64,000 bases of DNA, from positions 124,001-188,000 of the forward strand of contig NZ_JAMKMS010000001.1 in NCBI RefSeq assembly GCF_023634655.1. The letters run 5' to 3'. Below the pieces are notes generated by a model that saw only the letters and a list, made by a program, of their open reading frames with translations, did no database searches and was not told where the DNA came from. Below are positions 29,854 through 40,041 of the stretch, one piece after another. Position 1 is the first letter of the stretch; the number at the start of each line of letters is the position of its first letter. Source of the stretch: Vibrio methylphosphonaticus. Its GTDB lineage: Bacteria; Pseudomonadota; Gammaproteobacteria; Enterobacterales; Vibrionaceae. Made by a program: the position numbers and the translations under genes.

Positions 29854-31740
29854 ATGAGACTTAAACGCAGCCAGATAAGAGACCATCAGGCGGAAGCGCG
29901 GCTATTTAAAAGTCGCGCTTTAGTATCGTTCATCTTCATTATTGTGATGGTGTTGCTTTTGGTCGCCAATCTATACAATATTCAGATCAATCAATATCAA
30001 GATTACAAAACTCGCTCAAACGACAACCGCATAAAAGTCGTACCAATTGCACCAAACCGTGGGCTAGTTTACGACCGAAATGGCGTACTACTGGCGGAAA
30101 ATCGTCCGGTGTTCAACTTAGAAATCATACCCGAGAAAGTCAAAGATATGGATCAAACCATCTTAGACTTACGCGAGTTTCTTGATATTTCCGATGACAG
30201 AATTGAAGCCTTTCAACGAGAACGTAAGCGCACGCGGCGCTTTAAGTCTATTCCACTGTTGACCCAGCTCAATGAACAACAAGTGGCCATTTTTTCTGTC
30301 CATCAGCACAAATTCCCTGGCGTTGAAATTGCGGCAACCCTGAAGCGCTACTACCCATATGGTGACGTGCTGACACATGTCATTGGTTATGTGTCTCGTA
30401 TCAATGACCGCGACATTCAACGTCTGGCTCGCGAAGAAAAGGTGGCTAATTATCAAGCGACTCGTGACATAGGTAAGCTTGGTATTGAACGCTATTATGA
30501 AGATTTATTGCATGGTACTGCAGGCTACCAAGAAGTTGAAGTTAATAGCCGTGGTCGAGTGCTACGCACGCTAAAATTTGTCCCCCCTATGCCGGGTAAA
30601 GATATCGTTTTAAACCTAGATATCAACCTACAGCTAAAAGTACACAATCTGCTTGATGGACGTCGTGGTTCCGCGATCGTACTCGATCCGACCGACAATG
30701 GTGTATTAGCAATGGTTTCGAGCCCGAGCTATGATCCGAATGCGTTTGTAAATGGAATATCAAGTAAAGCCTACCGAGCATTGCTTGATGACAAAAACCG
30801 ACCATTGGTAAACCGGGCGACGTTGGGCATCTACCCTCCAGCCTCTACGATTAAGCCGTTTATCGCCGTCGCCGCTTTACAAGAAGGGGTGATAACGCCC
30901 ACGACTACCCGAAACGATCCCGGTTACTGGCGCATACCAAATTCCAAAACTCGCCCTTACCGCGACTGGTTACGTTGGGGCCACGGCAAAGTCACCATTG
31001 TAAAAGCGATTGAAGAGTCGGTGGATACCTTCTTCTACCAAATCGCTTATGACATGGGGATTAATCGCCTGTCATCTTGGATGATGATGTTTGGCTTTGG
31101 CGATTACACAGGTATCGATATTCACGAGGAGAGTAAGGCAAATATGCCCACTCGTGAATGGAAAATGGCGAGACACCGTACTCCTTGGTACCAGGGCGAC
31201 ACTATCCCTGTTGGGATTGGGCAAGGCTACTGGACTGCAACACCAATGCAAATTGCAAAAGCAACATCGGTGCTTGTTAACCGTGGTGAAGTGCTATCTC
31301 CTCACCTACTGCGCGCCACGATCGAAAATGGTGATAACTTTGACCAACAAGTCTTAGCTGAAGTCGATAGCCGACAACCCATCACGGGTGTACAACAACG
31401 TTATTGGGATCTCGCTTTGGAAGGGATGCGACGAGTAAATCACGGCGTCAAAGGCACGGCTCGTCGTTCCTTTGCCAACATGCCCTATCAATCTGGTGGC
31501 AAGTCGGGCACCGCGCAGGTATTTAGCTTAGGTCAAGATGAAGAATATAATGCCGATGAGCTTGCTGAGCACCTAAAAGATCATGCTCTATTTACCGGGT
31601 TTGCGCCATTCGAAGACCCGAAAGCCGTCGTAACAGTGGTGTTAGAAAATGCCGGTGGCGGTTCCTCTAATGGTGCGCCAGTAGTGAGGCAAGTCTTTGA
31701 TCTTGCACTGCTTGAAAACAAAGAAGGTGAAGAAGAATAA
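29854..31740 (+). CDS. mrdA: Penicillin-binding protein 2 (peptidoglycan transpeptidase)
   Basis: Cross-links peptidoglycan during cell elongation. The N-terminal membrane anchor (about residues 24-46) is followed by the PBP dimer domain and the transpeptidase domain with the catalytic Ser331 in [10 protein letters not shown] and the KSGTAQ triad near residue 550. At 628 residues it is full length. Its TAA overlaps the ATG of rodA (TAATG), so the pair is translationally coupled. Confidence 0.98.
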   Translation: MRLKRSQIRDHQAEARLFKSRALVSFIFIIVMVLLLVANLYNIQINQYQDYKTRSNDNRIKVVPIAPNRGLVYDRNGVLLAENRPVFNLEIIPEKVKDMDQTILDLREFLDISDDRIEAFQRERKRTRRFKSIPLLTQLNEQQVAIFSVHQHKFPGVEIAATLKRYYPYGDVLTHVIGYVSRINDRDIQRLAREEKVANYQATRDIGKLGIERYYEDLLHGTAGYQEVEVNSRGRVLRTLKFVPPMPGKDIVLNLDINLQLKVHNLLDGRRGSAIVLDPTDNGVLAMVSSPSYDPNAFVNGISSKAYRALLDDKNRPLVNRATLGIYPPASTIKPFIAVAALQEGVITPTTTRNDPGYWRIPNSKTRPYRDWLRWGHGKVTIVKAIEESVDTFFYQIAYDMGINRLSSWMMMFGFGDYTGIDIHEESKANMPTREWKMARHRTPWYQGDTIPVGIGQGYWTATPMQIAKATSVLVNRGEVLSPHLLRATIENGDNFDQQVLAEVDSRQPITGVQQRYWDLALEGMRRVNHGVKGTARRSFANMPYQSGGKSGTAQVFSLGQDEEYNADELAEHLKDHALFTGFAPFEDPKAVVTVVLENAGGGSSNGAPVVRQVFDLALLENKEGEEE

Positions 31741-32861
31741 TGAAATTCGATCCATCAACAGGACGAAATCGCTTCCTACTTGAACGCTTTCACATCGACC
31801 TGCCCTTATTGCTCGGTATCCTCGCACTAATGGGGTTTGGGTTAGTCGTGATGTACAGCGCAAGCGGGCAAAGCCTCGCGATGATGGATCGACAAGCAAT
31901 GCGGATGGTATTGTCGTTGGTTGTTATGATTGGCTTAGCCCAACTGTCGCCTCGCACCTACGAAACCCTTGCGCCACTCATGTTCTTCACTGGCATCATC
32001 CTATTATTGGGCGTATTGTTTTTCGGCGAGTCTTCTAAAGGGGCACAGCGATGGTTAAACCTCGGCTTTGTGCGTTTTCAACCCTCCGAACTCCTTAAAC
32101 TTGCAGTCCCACTTATGGTGGCAAGATATATAGGTAAACGCACACTCCCCATTAGCTTTCAAACGCTCATCATTTCCCTAGTAATGGTGATGGTACCAAC
32201 TATCCTTATTGCCAAGCAGCCTGATCTTGGTACTTCAATCCTTATTGCTGCATCGGGGATTTTTGTTATTTTCTTAGCGGGAATAAGCTGGAAAATCATC
32301 ACTGGCGCGGCTATAGCTGTCGGGGCATTTATTCCCGTTCTTTGGTTCTTCCTAATGCGGGAGTACCAAAAAGTAAGGGTTCGAACACTCTTTGATCCAG
32401 AGTCTGACCCACTTGGCGCAGGTTACCACATCATACAAAGCAAAATCGCTATTGGCTCTGGGGGGTTAGGCGGCAAAGGCTGGCTGCACGGTACGCAATC
32501 ACAACTAGAATTTTTACCAGAACGTCATACTGACTTTATCTTTGCAGTCATCGCTGAAGAATGGGGTATGATCGGCATATTACTGCTTCTGTCATTGTAT
32601 TTATTCATCATCGGTCGCGGGCTCTACCTAGCAAGCTCTGCGCAAACAGCGTTTGGCCGCATGATGGCGGGCAGTATTGTTCTAAGCTTTTTTGTTTACG
32701 TTTTCGTAAATATTGGTATGGTAAGCGGTATATTACCTGTTGTTGGTGTTCCTCTACCGCTTATTAGTTATGGTGGTACTTCCATGGTGACCTTAATGGC
32801 TGGCTTTGGCATATTGATGTCCATCCATACTCACCGAAAAGCGTTTTCAAAGGCGACATAA
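31740..32861 (+). CDS. rodA: Peptidoglycan glycosyltransferase RodA
   Basis: SEDS-family membrane glycosyltransferase that polymerises glycan strands with PBP2. The 373-residue protein is highly hydrophobic with about ten membrane helices; conserved SEDS stretches include [50 protein letters not shown] and [10 protein letters not shown]. It overlaps mrdA by one base and abuts rlpA without a gap. Confidence 0.98.
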   Translation: MKFDPSTGRNRFLLERFHIDLPLLLGILALMGFGLVVMYSASGQSLAMMDRQAMRMVLSLVVMIGLAQLSPRTYETLAPLMFFTGIILLLGVLFFGESSKGAQRWLNLGFVRFQPSELLKLAVPLMVARYIGKRTLPISFQTLIISLVMVMVPTILIAKQPDLGTSILIAASGIFVIFLAGISWKIITGAAIAVGAFIPVLWFFLMREYQKVRVRTLFDPESDPLGAGYHIIQSKIAIGSGGLGGKGWLHGTQSQLEFLPERHTDFIFAVIAEEWGMIGILLLLSLYLFIIGRGLYLASSAQTAFGRMMAGSIVLSFFVYVFVNIGMVSGILPVVGVPLPLISYGGTSMVTLMAGFGILMSIHTHRKAFSKAT

Positions 32862-33656
32862 ATGACTCTTTTTTCTACCTCATCTCAATCTCGATGGTTG
32901 CTTACTTGCTTGAGTATCATCGTCATTGCGGGCTGTTCTTCATCCGACAGTCGCTACGATATTGATAATGATGTGGCTCCAACCGCCCCTATTTCGGTTG
33001 ATCATATTGAAGGTGCTCAGCCAAAATATGAGCCTTATAGCATGGGCGGTAATAAAGACTATAAATTGCGCGGTCAGCGATATAGCATCGTCAAAGACGC
33101 TCAAGGCTTTACTGAAAAAGGCCAAGCATCATGGTATGGCAAAAAATTCCATGGACATTTGACTTCAAATGGTGAAGTGTATGACATGTACTCTATGTCA
33201 GCCGCGCACAAAACGCTGCCAATACCCAGCTATGTGAAAGTCACAAACACCGATAATGGCAAAGAAACGATTGTACGCGTTAACGACCGCGGTCCGTTTC
33301 ATGAGGGTCGAATTATCGACCTCAGCTATGCTGCGGCTAAAAAACTCGATGTGATAAAAACGGGAACAGCCAATGTCCAAATTGAAGTGATAACCGTTGA
33401 TAAACCAACCGGAAAGCATCAACTAGATAAGCACCCGAAATATGGCATTCAAGTGGTGGCATCACCACACAAAGACAGAATCACAAAATTGTCTAACGAA
33501 TTAAGTAATACCTTATCGGTTGAGACGTTCTTATCTCCGGTAAAGAATAATTATCGCTTAATGCTTGGTCCTTTTAGCGACTATAAAGATACTCATGAGA
33601 CGTTAGAGCAAGTACAAAAGCTTGGTTATACCTCAGCTTTTGTCAAAAAACTTTAA
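32862..33656 (+). CDS. rlpA: Septal-ring lipoprotein RlpA with SPOR domain
   Basis: Outer-membrane lipoprotein of the RlpA family, which includes lytic transglycosylases that act on denuded glycan strands. Lipobox VIAGC, a double-psi beta-barrel (GQASWYGKKFHGHLTSNGE to VNDRGPFHEGRIIDLSY) with the catalytic acid region intact, and a C-terminal SPOR domain (YGIQVVASPHKDR to GYTSAFVK). It starts on the base after the rodA stop. Confidence 0.94.
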   Translation: MTLFSTSSQSRWLLTCLSIIVIAGCSSSDSRYDIDNDVAPTAPISVDHIEGAQPKYEPYSMGGNKDYKLRGQRYSIVKDAQGFTEKGQASWYGKKFHGHLTSNGEVYDMYSMSAAHKTLPIPSYVKVTNTDNGKETIVRVNDRGPFHEGRIIDLSYAAAKKLDVIKTGTANVQIEVITVDKPTGKHQLDKHPKYGIQVVASPHKDRITKLSNELSNTLSVETFLSPVKNNYRLMLGPFSDYKDTHETLEQVQKLGYTSAFVKKL

Positions 33657-33759
33657 ACATCATTGACATAAATCACCGTTGTTACTTAGTGTATAAGCTC
33701 TTTAGTGCGCAGCGACCAATCTGTTACTATACGGATAACTCACAAATACTGTGTTCAAC

Positions 33760-34938
33760 ATGAATAAAAACAAGTCTTCTATGAAATTCATTACATCTAT
33801 TGCTCTTGCAGCAACATTAACGGCTAGTTATGCCGTAGCTACGCCTGTCGTGATGCCTAACGCGCCGCAAATTGCCGCGAAAGGCTTCGTTCTTATGGAC
33901 TATAACTCAGGTAAAGTCCTAGCTGAAAAAGAGATGAATACCCAGCTTCATCCTGCCAGCCTAACCAAAATGATGACCAGCTACGTTATTGGTCAAGAGC
34001 TAAAAAGCGGAAAAATTGCGCCATCTGATGAAGTCACCATCAGCAAGAACGCTTGGGCAAAAAACTTCCCAGATTCGTCTAAAATGTTCATCGAAGTGGG
34101 GACAAAAGTCACCGTTGAAGAGCTAAACAAAGGCATCATTATTCAATCTGGTAACGATGCTTGTGTTGCAATGGCTGAACACATCGCGGGCTCAGAAGAT
34201 GCATTCGTTGATTTGATGAATGCTTGGGCTAGCTCAATTGGTATGAACGATACGCATTTTGCTAACGTTCATGGCCTAGATAACCCTAACCTATACTCAA
34301 CGCCATATGACATGGCGCTTCTAGGTCGTGCGCTAATCAAAGACGTACCCGATGAATATCGCGTTTACTCTGAGAAGAAGTTCACATACAACGGCATCAC
34401 ACAATACAACCGTAATGGTCTATTGTGGGATAAGAGCATGAACGTTGATGGTATTAAAACTGGTCATACGAGTAAAGCTGGTTACAGCTTAGTCAGCTCC
34501 GCAACAGAAGGTAAAATGCGCCTTGTTGCTGTGGTGATGGGGACAAAAAGTGCCAATGCCCGTAAATCTGAAAGCAAAAAGCTACTTAGCTATGGCTTCC
34601 GATTTTTCGAAACGGTGAACCCTCATACCGCGAATGAAACCTTCGTTGAAGAAAAAGTATGGATGGGCGATAAGGATACGGTTGCTCTGGGTGTAGCAGA
34701 AGACACATTCGTTACGCTCCCTCGCGGACAGGCTAAAAACCTAAAAGCAAGTTTCGTGCTTGAAAAACAACTTGAAGCACCCATATCTAAGGGCGATGTT
34801 GTTGGTAAGCTATACTATCAGCTAGATGGTGAAGATGTTGCTGAGTACCCATTGCTTGCTCTTGAAAACGTGCAAGAAGGCAGCTTATTTAGCCGCTTAT
34901 GGGACTATATCGTTTTACTGGTTAAGAGCTTCTTCTAG
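33760..34938 (+). CDS. dacA: D-alanyl-D-alanine carboxypeptidase DacA (PBP5)
   Basis: Trims terminal D-Ala from pentapeptides. From ATG 33760 the protein has 392 residues with a signal peptide, catalytic Ser67-x-x-Lys70 in HPASLTKMM, the SGNDA motif and KTGHTSKAGY. The C-terminal beta-domain ends in an amphipathic helix (SLFSRLWDYIVLLVKSFF) that anchors the enzyme to the inner membrane. A GTG at 33751 is an alternative start. About 100 bp separate it from rlpA, so it may have its own promoter; a terminator follows. Confidence 0.97.
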   Translation: MNKNKSSMKFITSIALAATLTASYAVATPVVMPNAPQIAAKGFVLMDYNSGKVLAEKEMNTQLHPASLTKMMTSYVIGQELKSGKIAPSDEVTISKNAWAKNFPDSSKMFIEVGTKVTVEELNKGIIIQSGNDACVAMAEHIAGSEDAFVDLMNAWASSIGMNDTHFANVHGLDNPNLYSTPYDMALLGRALIKDVPDEYRVYSEKKFTYNGITQYNRNGLLWDKSMNVDGIKTGHTSKAGYSLVSSATEGKMRLVAVVMGTKSANARKSESKKLLSYGFRFFETVNPHTANETFVEEKVWMGDKDTVALGVAEDTFVTLPRGQAKNLKASFVLEKQLEAPISKGDVVGKLYYQLDGEDVAEYPLLALENVQEGSLFSRLWDYIVLLVKSFF

Positions 34939-34963
34939 CCACAAAGTAAAATGACGATAGAAA

Positions 34964-34994
34964 ACAAAGCCGCTGAATGCGGCTTTGTTGCTTT
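34964..34994 (+). terminator. Terminator after dacA
   Basis: A 9-bp stem CAAAGCCGC against GCGGCTTTG with a five-base loop, followed by TTGCTTTTT. It closes the mrdA-to-dacA cluster. Confidence 0.85.
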
Positions 34995-35109
34995 TTGTTT
35001 CACGCATCATCAACTTGCTTATGTGCAACGAACTCGCCTTGAGTTTCGTCGCCTTTGACATTACTATTCGCACCGTTACAACAAATTTGATTTTTTTGGA
35101 GTCGCCATT

Positions 35110-35388
35110 ATGTTAACCATCAATTCAGATGCAAAACTCAAAGACCTATTAGAGTTCCCTTGCTCGTTTACATATAAAGTGATGGGTTACGCTAAGCCTG
35201 AACTTCCTGAAAAAGTGTTGGAAGTGATCCAGCGTCATGCACCTGGAGACTATAGCCCAACCATTAAGCCTAGCGCTAAGGGCAACTACCACGCCGTTTC
35301 AATTAACATCACTGCGACGTCTATTGAACAGGTAGAAACACTGTATAAAGAACTTGGCGAAATCGATATCGTCCGCATGGTTCTGTAA
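35110..35388 (+). CDS. ybeD: DUF493 family protein YbeD
   Basis: A 92-residue protein with an ACT-like fold in E. coli and no settled role. Family features are the [16 protein letters not shown] start, [21 protein letters not shown] and the C-terminal EIDIVRMVL. It has TTGGAG upstream and lies between dacA and lipB as in E. coli, with its own terminators on both sides. Confidence 0.92.
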   Translation: MLTINSDAKLKDLLEFPCSFTYKVMGYAKPELPEKVLEVIQRHAPGDYSPTIKPSAKGNYHAVSINITATSIEQVETLYKELGEIDIVRMVL

Positions 35389-35413
35389 AAATTTGAATCA
35401 TTCAATTTTTTTT

Positions 35414-35447
35414 GAAAGCAGCTTAGGCTGCTTTCTTTTTATTTTTC
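35414..35447 (+). terminator. Terminator after ybeD
   Basis: A perfect 9-bp stem GAAAGCAGC against GCTGCTTTC with a TTAG loop and a long T run. Confidence 0.9.
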
Positions 35448-35563
35448 AAAAAGTTAACAAAAATACGTATTAGACTGGTTAAATTTTCGCTATTTAGCTG
35501 TAGTTCAAGTCAACGAACAGGTTTATAATGCGAACACTTTATTAAGTGACGACGAGGGTACGA

Positions 35564-36205
35564 GTGACGAATCAGCTAGTAGTAAGGCAGCTAGGGCGCA
35601 AAGACTACGAACCAGTCTGGAAAGCAATGCATGCTTTCACCGACAATCGAAACGAAGACACTCGTGACGAAATTTGGTTGGTAGAGCACAATCCAGTCTT
35701 CACTCAAGGACAAGCCGGTAAAGAAGAACACTTGCTCAACACGGGTGACATCCCAGTGGTAAAGAGCGACCGTGGCGGACAAGTTACCTATCATGGCCCG
35801 GGCCAACTGGTTGCTTATTTTCTTATCAACCTTCGTCGAAAAAAATTAGGTGTCAGAGATCTCGTCACTCACATAGAGAATCTCGTCATCAAAACACTAA
35901 ACACCTATAATATTGAAGCGGCGGCAAGACCGGATGCACCAGGTGTTTACGTTGATGGAAAGAAGATCTGCTCTTTAGGGCTTCGCATCCGTAAAGGCTG
36001 TTCGTTTCATGGATTAGCCTTAAACGTCGATATGGATCTCTCTCCTTTCTTAAGAATTAATCCTTGCGGCTATGCCGGTATGGAAATGGTCCAAATTAGC
36101 CAACTTGGCGGTCCTGATAGCGTTGCCAGCGTCGAAGAACAACTGGTCAACGAATTAATACAATTACTTGATTACGAGCAAGTAGAATTCAGCGAAGAAG
36201 CATAA
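35564..36205 (+). CDS. lipB: Octanoyl-[ACP]:protein N-octanoyltransferase LipB
   Basis: Moves octanoate from acyl carrier protein to lipoyl domains, first step of lipoate synthesis. Motifs are [37 protein letters not shown], the catalytic lysine in [10 protein letters not shown] and the acyl-carrying cysteine in [10 protein letters not shown]. The GTG at 35564 (GAGGG 5 bp upstream) gives 213 residues; another GTG at 35546 is possible. lipA follows after 4 bp. Confidence 0.95.
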   Translation: MTNQLVVRQLGRKDYEPVWKAMHAFTDNRNEDTRDEIWLVEHNPVFTQGQAGKEEHLLNTGDIPVVKSDRGGQVTYHGPGQLVAYFLINLRRKKLGVRDLVTHIENLVIKTLNTYNIEAAARPDAPGVYVDGKKICSLGLRIRKGCSFHGLALNVDMDLSPFLRINPCGYAGMEMVQISQLGGPDSVASVEEQLVNELIQLLDYEQVEFSEEA

Positions 36206-36209
36206 GACG

Positions 36210-37175
36210 ATGAGCAAACCTATACAAATGGAAAAAGGCGTCAAATATCGCGACGCAGACAAAATGGCACTGATTCCGGTAAAAAACATGCCGGAGGAGC
36301 AAAGAGAGGTCCTACGCAAGCCTGAATGGATGAAGATCAAGCTGCCTTCTGACAGCCAAAGAATTCAAGACATTAAAAAGGCGATGCGTAAAAACAATCT
36401 TCATTCAGTCTGTGAAGAAGCATCTTGTCCAAACCTTGCCGAATGTTTTAACCATGGCACTGCTACCTTTATGATCCTTGGTGCTATTTGTACTCGCCGC
36501 TGCCCATTTTGTGATGTTGCTCATGGTCGCCCCAATGCACCTGAATCTAACGAGCCGCAAAAGCTGGCGCAAACCATCAAAGACATGAAGCTTAAATATG
36601 TGGTCGTGACTTCCGTTGACCGTGATGATTTACGTGACGGTGGCGCAGAGCACTTTGCTAACTGTACTCGTGAAATCCGAACGCTAAACCCTGAAATTCG
36701 CATCGAGACTTTAGTGCCCGATTTCCGTGGTCGTATGGATGTTGCCTTGGAAGCATTAAAAGACAACCCACCTGATGTTTTCAACCACAACCTAGAAACC
36801 GCCCCTCGCCTTTACCGTAAAGCGCGACCTGGTGCGAACTATAAGTGGTCGCTACAGCTGTTAGAAAAGTTTAAAGCCATGCACCCAGACGTCCCAACAA
36901 AGTCTGGGGTAATGATGGGGCTAGGCGAAACAAAAGAAGAGATAGTTCAAGTACTTAAAGACTTGCGCGCCCATGGCGTCACCATGCTGACGCTCGGTCA
37001 ATATCTCGCACCAAGCCGCCACCACTTACCGGTTGAGCGTTATGTACCACCATCAGAATTTGATGAGCTTAAAGAGATTGCGCTAGAGCTTGGTTTTACC
37101 CATGCGGCCTGTGGTCCTTTTGTACGTTCTTCTTACCATGCGGATCTGCAAGCGAAAGGTGTAGAAATCAAGTAA
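36210..37175 (+). CDS. lipA: Lipoyl synthase LipA
   Basis: Radical SAM enzyme that inserts two sulfurs into protein-bound octanoate. Both iron-sulfur clusters are encoded: the auxiliary one by the N-terminal cysteines in [12 protein letters not shown] and the C-terminal RSSYHAD serine, the radical SAM one by CTRRCPFC. The protein is 321 residues. It is translated just after lipB and followed by a strong terminator. Confidence 0.98.
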   Translation: MSKPIQMEKGVKYRDADKMALIPVKNMPEEQREVLRKPEWMKIKLPSDSQRIQDIKKAMRKNNLHSVCEEASCPNLAECFNHGTATFMILGAICTRRCPFCDVAHGRPNAPESNEPQKLAQTIKDMKLKYVVVTSVDRDDLRDGGAEHFANCTREIRTLNPEIRIETLVPDFRGRMDVALEALKDNPPDVFNHNLETAPRLYRKARPGANYKWSLQLLEKFKAMHPDVPTKSGVMMGLGETKEEIVQVLKDLRAHGVTMLTLGQYLAPSRHHLPVERYVPPSEFDELKEIALELGFTHAACGPFVRSSYHADLQAKGVEIK

Positions 37176-37200
37176 CCGCTGTAAAACGTACCTCAAATAA

Positions 37201-37239
37201 AAAAACACGGATGTGCATTGCACTATCCGTGTTTTTTTT
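37201..37239. terminator. Terminator after lipA
   Basis: A perfect 12-bp stem AAAAACACGGAT against ATCCGTGTTTTT with a 12-base loop and nine Ts. Confidence 0.9.
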
Positions 37240-37332
37240 AAGAAAAATGACCATCATGACAATCTCGTACTCGCATTTTCCCCATTTTTAGGTACGCTTA
37301 AAGAAAAACATCAGCCATTCAAGGATGTACGC

Positions 37333-37662
37333 ATGAAACTGCTTAAAATAGGTTTACCCATCATTGCAGCAACACTCATCGCAGGTTGTGCTCAGAATTC
37401 ACAGCAAGACAATTACTTAGAAGCTTCATTCGAATTATGTAATACCGAAGTTAATCTTTATTCCGTCAGTGACGACGGTCGCGTTCGAGTCGTATGTAAA
37501 GATGGAGCGAAGTTCTCAATGAACAGTGAGAAGACACTGGAAATTATGCGTGATATCAACATCGATTACTGTAACGGAGAAGGCTTAGGGCAATTTAACG
37601 AAAGCCGAAAATACTACTCTTTCAAGTGTAAATCCGGCACGCTACTGAATATAAACAAGTAA
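37333..37662 (+). CDS. Small lipoprotein, unknown function
   Basis: Not recognised beyond being a lipoprotein. From the ATG at 37333 (AAGGATG upstream) it has 109 residues, a signal ending in LIAGC (Cys19) and a mature part with four cysteines spaced as if for two disulfides (FELCNTEVN, VRVVCKDG, IDYCNGEG, SFKCKSG). The frame is open upstream to 37213 but that crosses the lipA terminator. It has its own bidirectional terminator. Confidence 0.72.
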   Translation: MKLLKIGLPIIAATLIAGCAQNSQQDNYLEASFELCNTEVNLYSVSDDGRVRVVCKDGAKFSMNSEKTLEIMRDINIDYCNGEGLGQFNESRKYYSFKCKSGTLLNINK

Positions 37663-37691
37663 TTTCAGTCGACTCGCTAAACGTCACGCAC

Positions 37692-37721
37692 AAAAAAACG
37701 AGCTAATAAGCTCGTTTTTTT
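37692..37721. terminator. Bidirectional terminator between small lipoprotein gene and glyA
   Basis: A 13-bp stem (AAAAAAACGAGCT against AGCTCGTTTTTTT, with a four-base loop) between convergent genes. Confidence 0.9.
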
Positions 37722-37757
37722 ATCAGTGCCTGTTAAAGCAGCACTATATTCGTTTAC

Positions 37758-39008
37758 TTATGCGTAAACTGGCAGACGCTTACAAATGTCTAGAACCTTC
37801 GCTTTTGTTGCAGCAACTACGGCTTCATCACCAAGGTTATCAAGGACATCAGACATCCAGTTAGCGAGTTCTTTCGCATCAGCTTCAGAGAAACCACGAC
37901 GAGTAATCGCTGGTGTACCAATACGGATGCCAGACGTTACAAACGGGCTACGTGGATCATTCGGTACTGAGTTTTTGTTAACAGTAATGTTAGCAGAACC
38001 CAAAGCTGCATCCGCTTCTTTACCTGTGATGTCTTTATCAATCAGGTCAACAAGGAACAAGTGGTTCTCTGTTGAATTAGATACAATCTTGTAACCACGC
38101 TCTTGGAATTGTGCAACCATCGCTTTAGCATTATCAACAACACGTTGTTGGTATGCTTTAAATTCTGGCTCCATCGCTTCTTTAAATGCAACCGCTTTAC
38201 CCGCGATAACATGCATCAGAGGACCACCTTGACCGCCTGGGAAAACGGCTGAGTTCAGCTTTTTGTACATGTCTTCGCCAGCATTTGAAAGAATCAAACC
38301 ACCACGTGGACCTGCAAGCGTTTTATGCGTCGTTGTCGTAACAACATGTGCATGCGGTACTGGTGTTGGGTAAACACCTGCTGCGATAAGACCCGCTACG
38401 TGAGCCATATCAACAAAGAAGTACGCGCCAACTTTGTCTGCGATTTCACGCATACGTGCCCAATCAACAATTTGAGAGTAAGCAGAGAAACCACCGATGA
38501 TCATTTTCGGTTTGTGCTCAACAGCCAACTGCTCCATTTCGTCATAGTTGATTTGGCCAGCTTCATCAATACCGTAAGGAATAACGTTGTAGTGTTTGCC
38601 CGAAAAGTTTACTGGAGAACCGTGCGTCAAGTGACCACCGTGCGCTAGGCTCATGCCTAAAACAGTATCTCCTGGGTTCAAAAGCGCCATATAAACAGCA
38701 CTGTTCGCTTGAGAGCCAGAGTGTGGCTGAACGTTTGCATACTCACAACCAAAAAGCTCACAAGCACGATTAATAGCCAGTGTTTCGGCTTTATCGACAT
38801 ACTCACAACCGCCATAGTAACGCTTACCTGGGTAGCCTTCTGCGTATTTATTGGTTAACTGAGTACCTTGCGCTTCCATCACGCGAGGGCTGGTGTAGTT
38901 TTCCGAAGCAATAAGCTCAATGTGCTCTTCTTGGCGAAGAGTTTCTTCTTGAATGGCTGCAAATAGTTCCGCATCGTAATCAGCGATGTTCATATCACGC
39001 TTTAGCAT
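37758..39008 (-). CDS. glyA: Serine hydroxymethyltransferase GlyA
   Basis: PLP enzyme that converts serine and tetrahydrofolate to glycine and 5,10-methylene-tetrahydrofolate, the main one-carbon source. 416 residues with the PLP lysine in [14 protein letters not shown] (near 229), the N-terminal [13 protein letters not shown] and the [22 protein letters not shown] loop. A PurR-type operator lies about 60 bp upstream of its start, as in E. coli glyA. It is divergent from yitT. Confidence 0.98.
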   Translation of the reverse strand: MLKRDMNIADYDAELFAAIQEETLRQEEHIELIASENYTSPRVMEAQGTQLTNKYAEGYPGKRYYGGCEYVDKAETLAINRACELFGCEYANVQPHSGSQANSAVYMALLNPGDTVLGMSLAHGGHLTHGSPVNFSGKHYNVIPYGIDEAGQINYDEMEQLAVEHKPKMIIGGFSAYSQIVDWARMREIADKVGAYFFVDMAHVAGLIAAGVYPTPVPHAHVVTTTTHKTLAGPRGGLILSNAGEDMYKKLNSAVFPGGQGGPLMHVIAGKAVAFKEAMEPEFKAYQQRVVDNAKAMVAQFQERGYKIVSNSTENHLFLVDLIDKDITGKEADAALGSANITVNKNSVPNDPRSPFVTSGIRIGTPAITRRGFSEADAKELANWMSDVLDNLGDEAVVAATKAKVLDICKRLPVYA

Positions 39009-39065
39009 CTGTATCTCCTGACTCAGATTGTACTGAAAGTTTCAAAAAAACCACACAATGACCAA

Positions 39066-39081
39066 AAGCAAACGTTTTCGT
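39066..39081. promoter_or_regulatory. PurR operator upstream of glyA
   Basis: AAGCAAACGTTTTCGT matches 15 of 16 bases of the E. coli PurR consensus ACGCAAACGTTTTCGT. PurR with hypoxanthine or guanine represses glyA in E. coli to link one-carbon supply to purine synthesis. Confidence 0.8.
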
Positions 39082-39236
39082 CACCACATTTGATGAATCG
39101 CATGATACATAATTTGATCTAGGTCATAAAGGAAAAAATGGATCTTTTTCATGCAGTTTTTTCATAGTGAACGTTAGATTGCATCATGTACGGCAAGAAA
39201 ATAACCCCATCGGCAACCTAAAGTGTCAATAAATCC

Positions 39237-39253
39237 TTTTACAGTGTGTAAAA
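39237..39253. promoter_or_regulatory. Perfect palindrome upstream of yitT
   Basis: TTTTACA-GTG-TGTAAAA is a perfect 7+7 inverted repeat about 100 bp before the YitT start. It looks like a dimeric repressor site, but I cannot name the protein. It has no T run and is too short for a terminator. Confidence 0.4.
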
Positions 39254-39356
39254 ATTGAATTACATAGGTTTACCGTAAATTTCATCTCCTAGCTATCGAA
39301 AAGATCATCTTTTTAATACTATTGCCGCGAATTACTATAGGAAGATTTTTAACTTG

Positions 39357-39956
39357 ATGGAAAAACACTCACGCAAAGAAGACTGGATAGCCATTTTGAC
39401 TGGCACTTTCATAGTGGCCCAGGGCATATTCTTCCTACAATCGGCTCAATTGCTGACTGGCGGGACCACTGGTCTTGCATTATTGCTTAGTCAATTTCTG
39501 CCGGTTTCATTTGGTATACTCTATTTTGCCGCCAATACGCCATTCTACTTACTAGCTTGGCGACGTTTTGGTAAACGCTTTGCTATAAGCAGTGCCATTT
39601 CCGGTGCGCTCGTGTCCATTTTTGCCGATAACATGCATTATGTTGTCTCTGTCGAGCATGTGAATACCATCTACTGTGCTATCGCTGGCGGATTACTCAT
39701 GGGGCTGGGCATGTTGATTTTATTTCGCCATCGTTCCAGCCTTGGGGGCTTTAATGTCCTTTGCCTATTTATCCAAGAACGTTTTGGCATATCGGTTGGC
39801 AAAACTCAACTTGCCATCGACTGTACTATTTTGTTGGCTTCTTGCTTCTTCGTAGCGCCACCGATTATTTTGGTCTCTATTGTCGGCGCTGTGGTACTCA
39901 ACATCGTCTTAGCGATGAATCACAAACCGACTCGGTATGTGGTTACTTACGGATAG
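39357..39956 (+). CDS. YitT family inner-membrane protein
   Basis: A 199-residue membrane protein with about five or six helices and the family's LLTGGTTGLALLLSQF motif near the N-terminus and RHRSSLGGFNVLCLFIQERFG later. The function of YitT/DUF161 proteins is unknown. The ATG at 39357 is chosen; a TTG at 39354 is possible. It is divergent from glyA and convergent with treC through a shared terminator. Confidence 0.8.
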   Translation: MEKHSRKEDWIAILTGTFIVAQGIFFLQSAQLLTGGTTGLALLLSQFLPVSFGILYFAANTPFYLLAWRRFGKRFAISSAISGALVSIFADNMHYVVSVEHVNTIYCAIAGGLLMGLGMLILFRHRSSLGGFNVLCLFIQERFGISVGKTQLAIDCTILLASCFFVAPPIILVSIVGAVVLNIVLAMNHKPTRYVVTYG

Positions 39957-39960
39957 CAAC

Positions 39961-39992
39961 AAAAACGCCCCTCTATCTGAAGGGGCGTTTTT
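39961..39992. terminator. Bidirectional terminator between yitT and treC
   Basis: A perfect 11-bp stem AAAAACGCCCC against GGGGCGTTTTT with a 10-base loop between convergent genes. Confidence 0.9.
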
Positions 39993-40041
39993 CACCGAAT
40001 GGCGTTTAACAAACGTCGCTACCATGGCGCACTTTTCATCG

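Larger units (their letters stand above)
39009..39356. other. Divergent promoter region of glyA and yitT
   Basis: About 350 bp, with the PurR box on the glyA side and the perfect palindrome TTTTACA-N3-TGTAAAA on the yitT side (both listed). I saw no glycine riboswitch architecture and no coding potential. Confidence 0.6.

Noticed and set aside
39009..39356. Glycine riboswitch upstream of glyA
   Set aside because: No tandem aptamer-like structure was seen; a PurR box explains the regulation expected for glyA.
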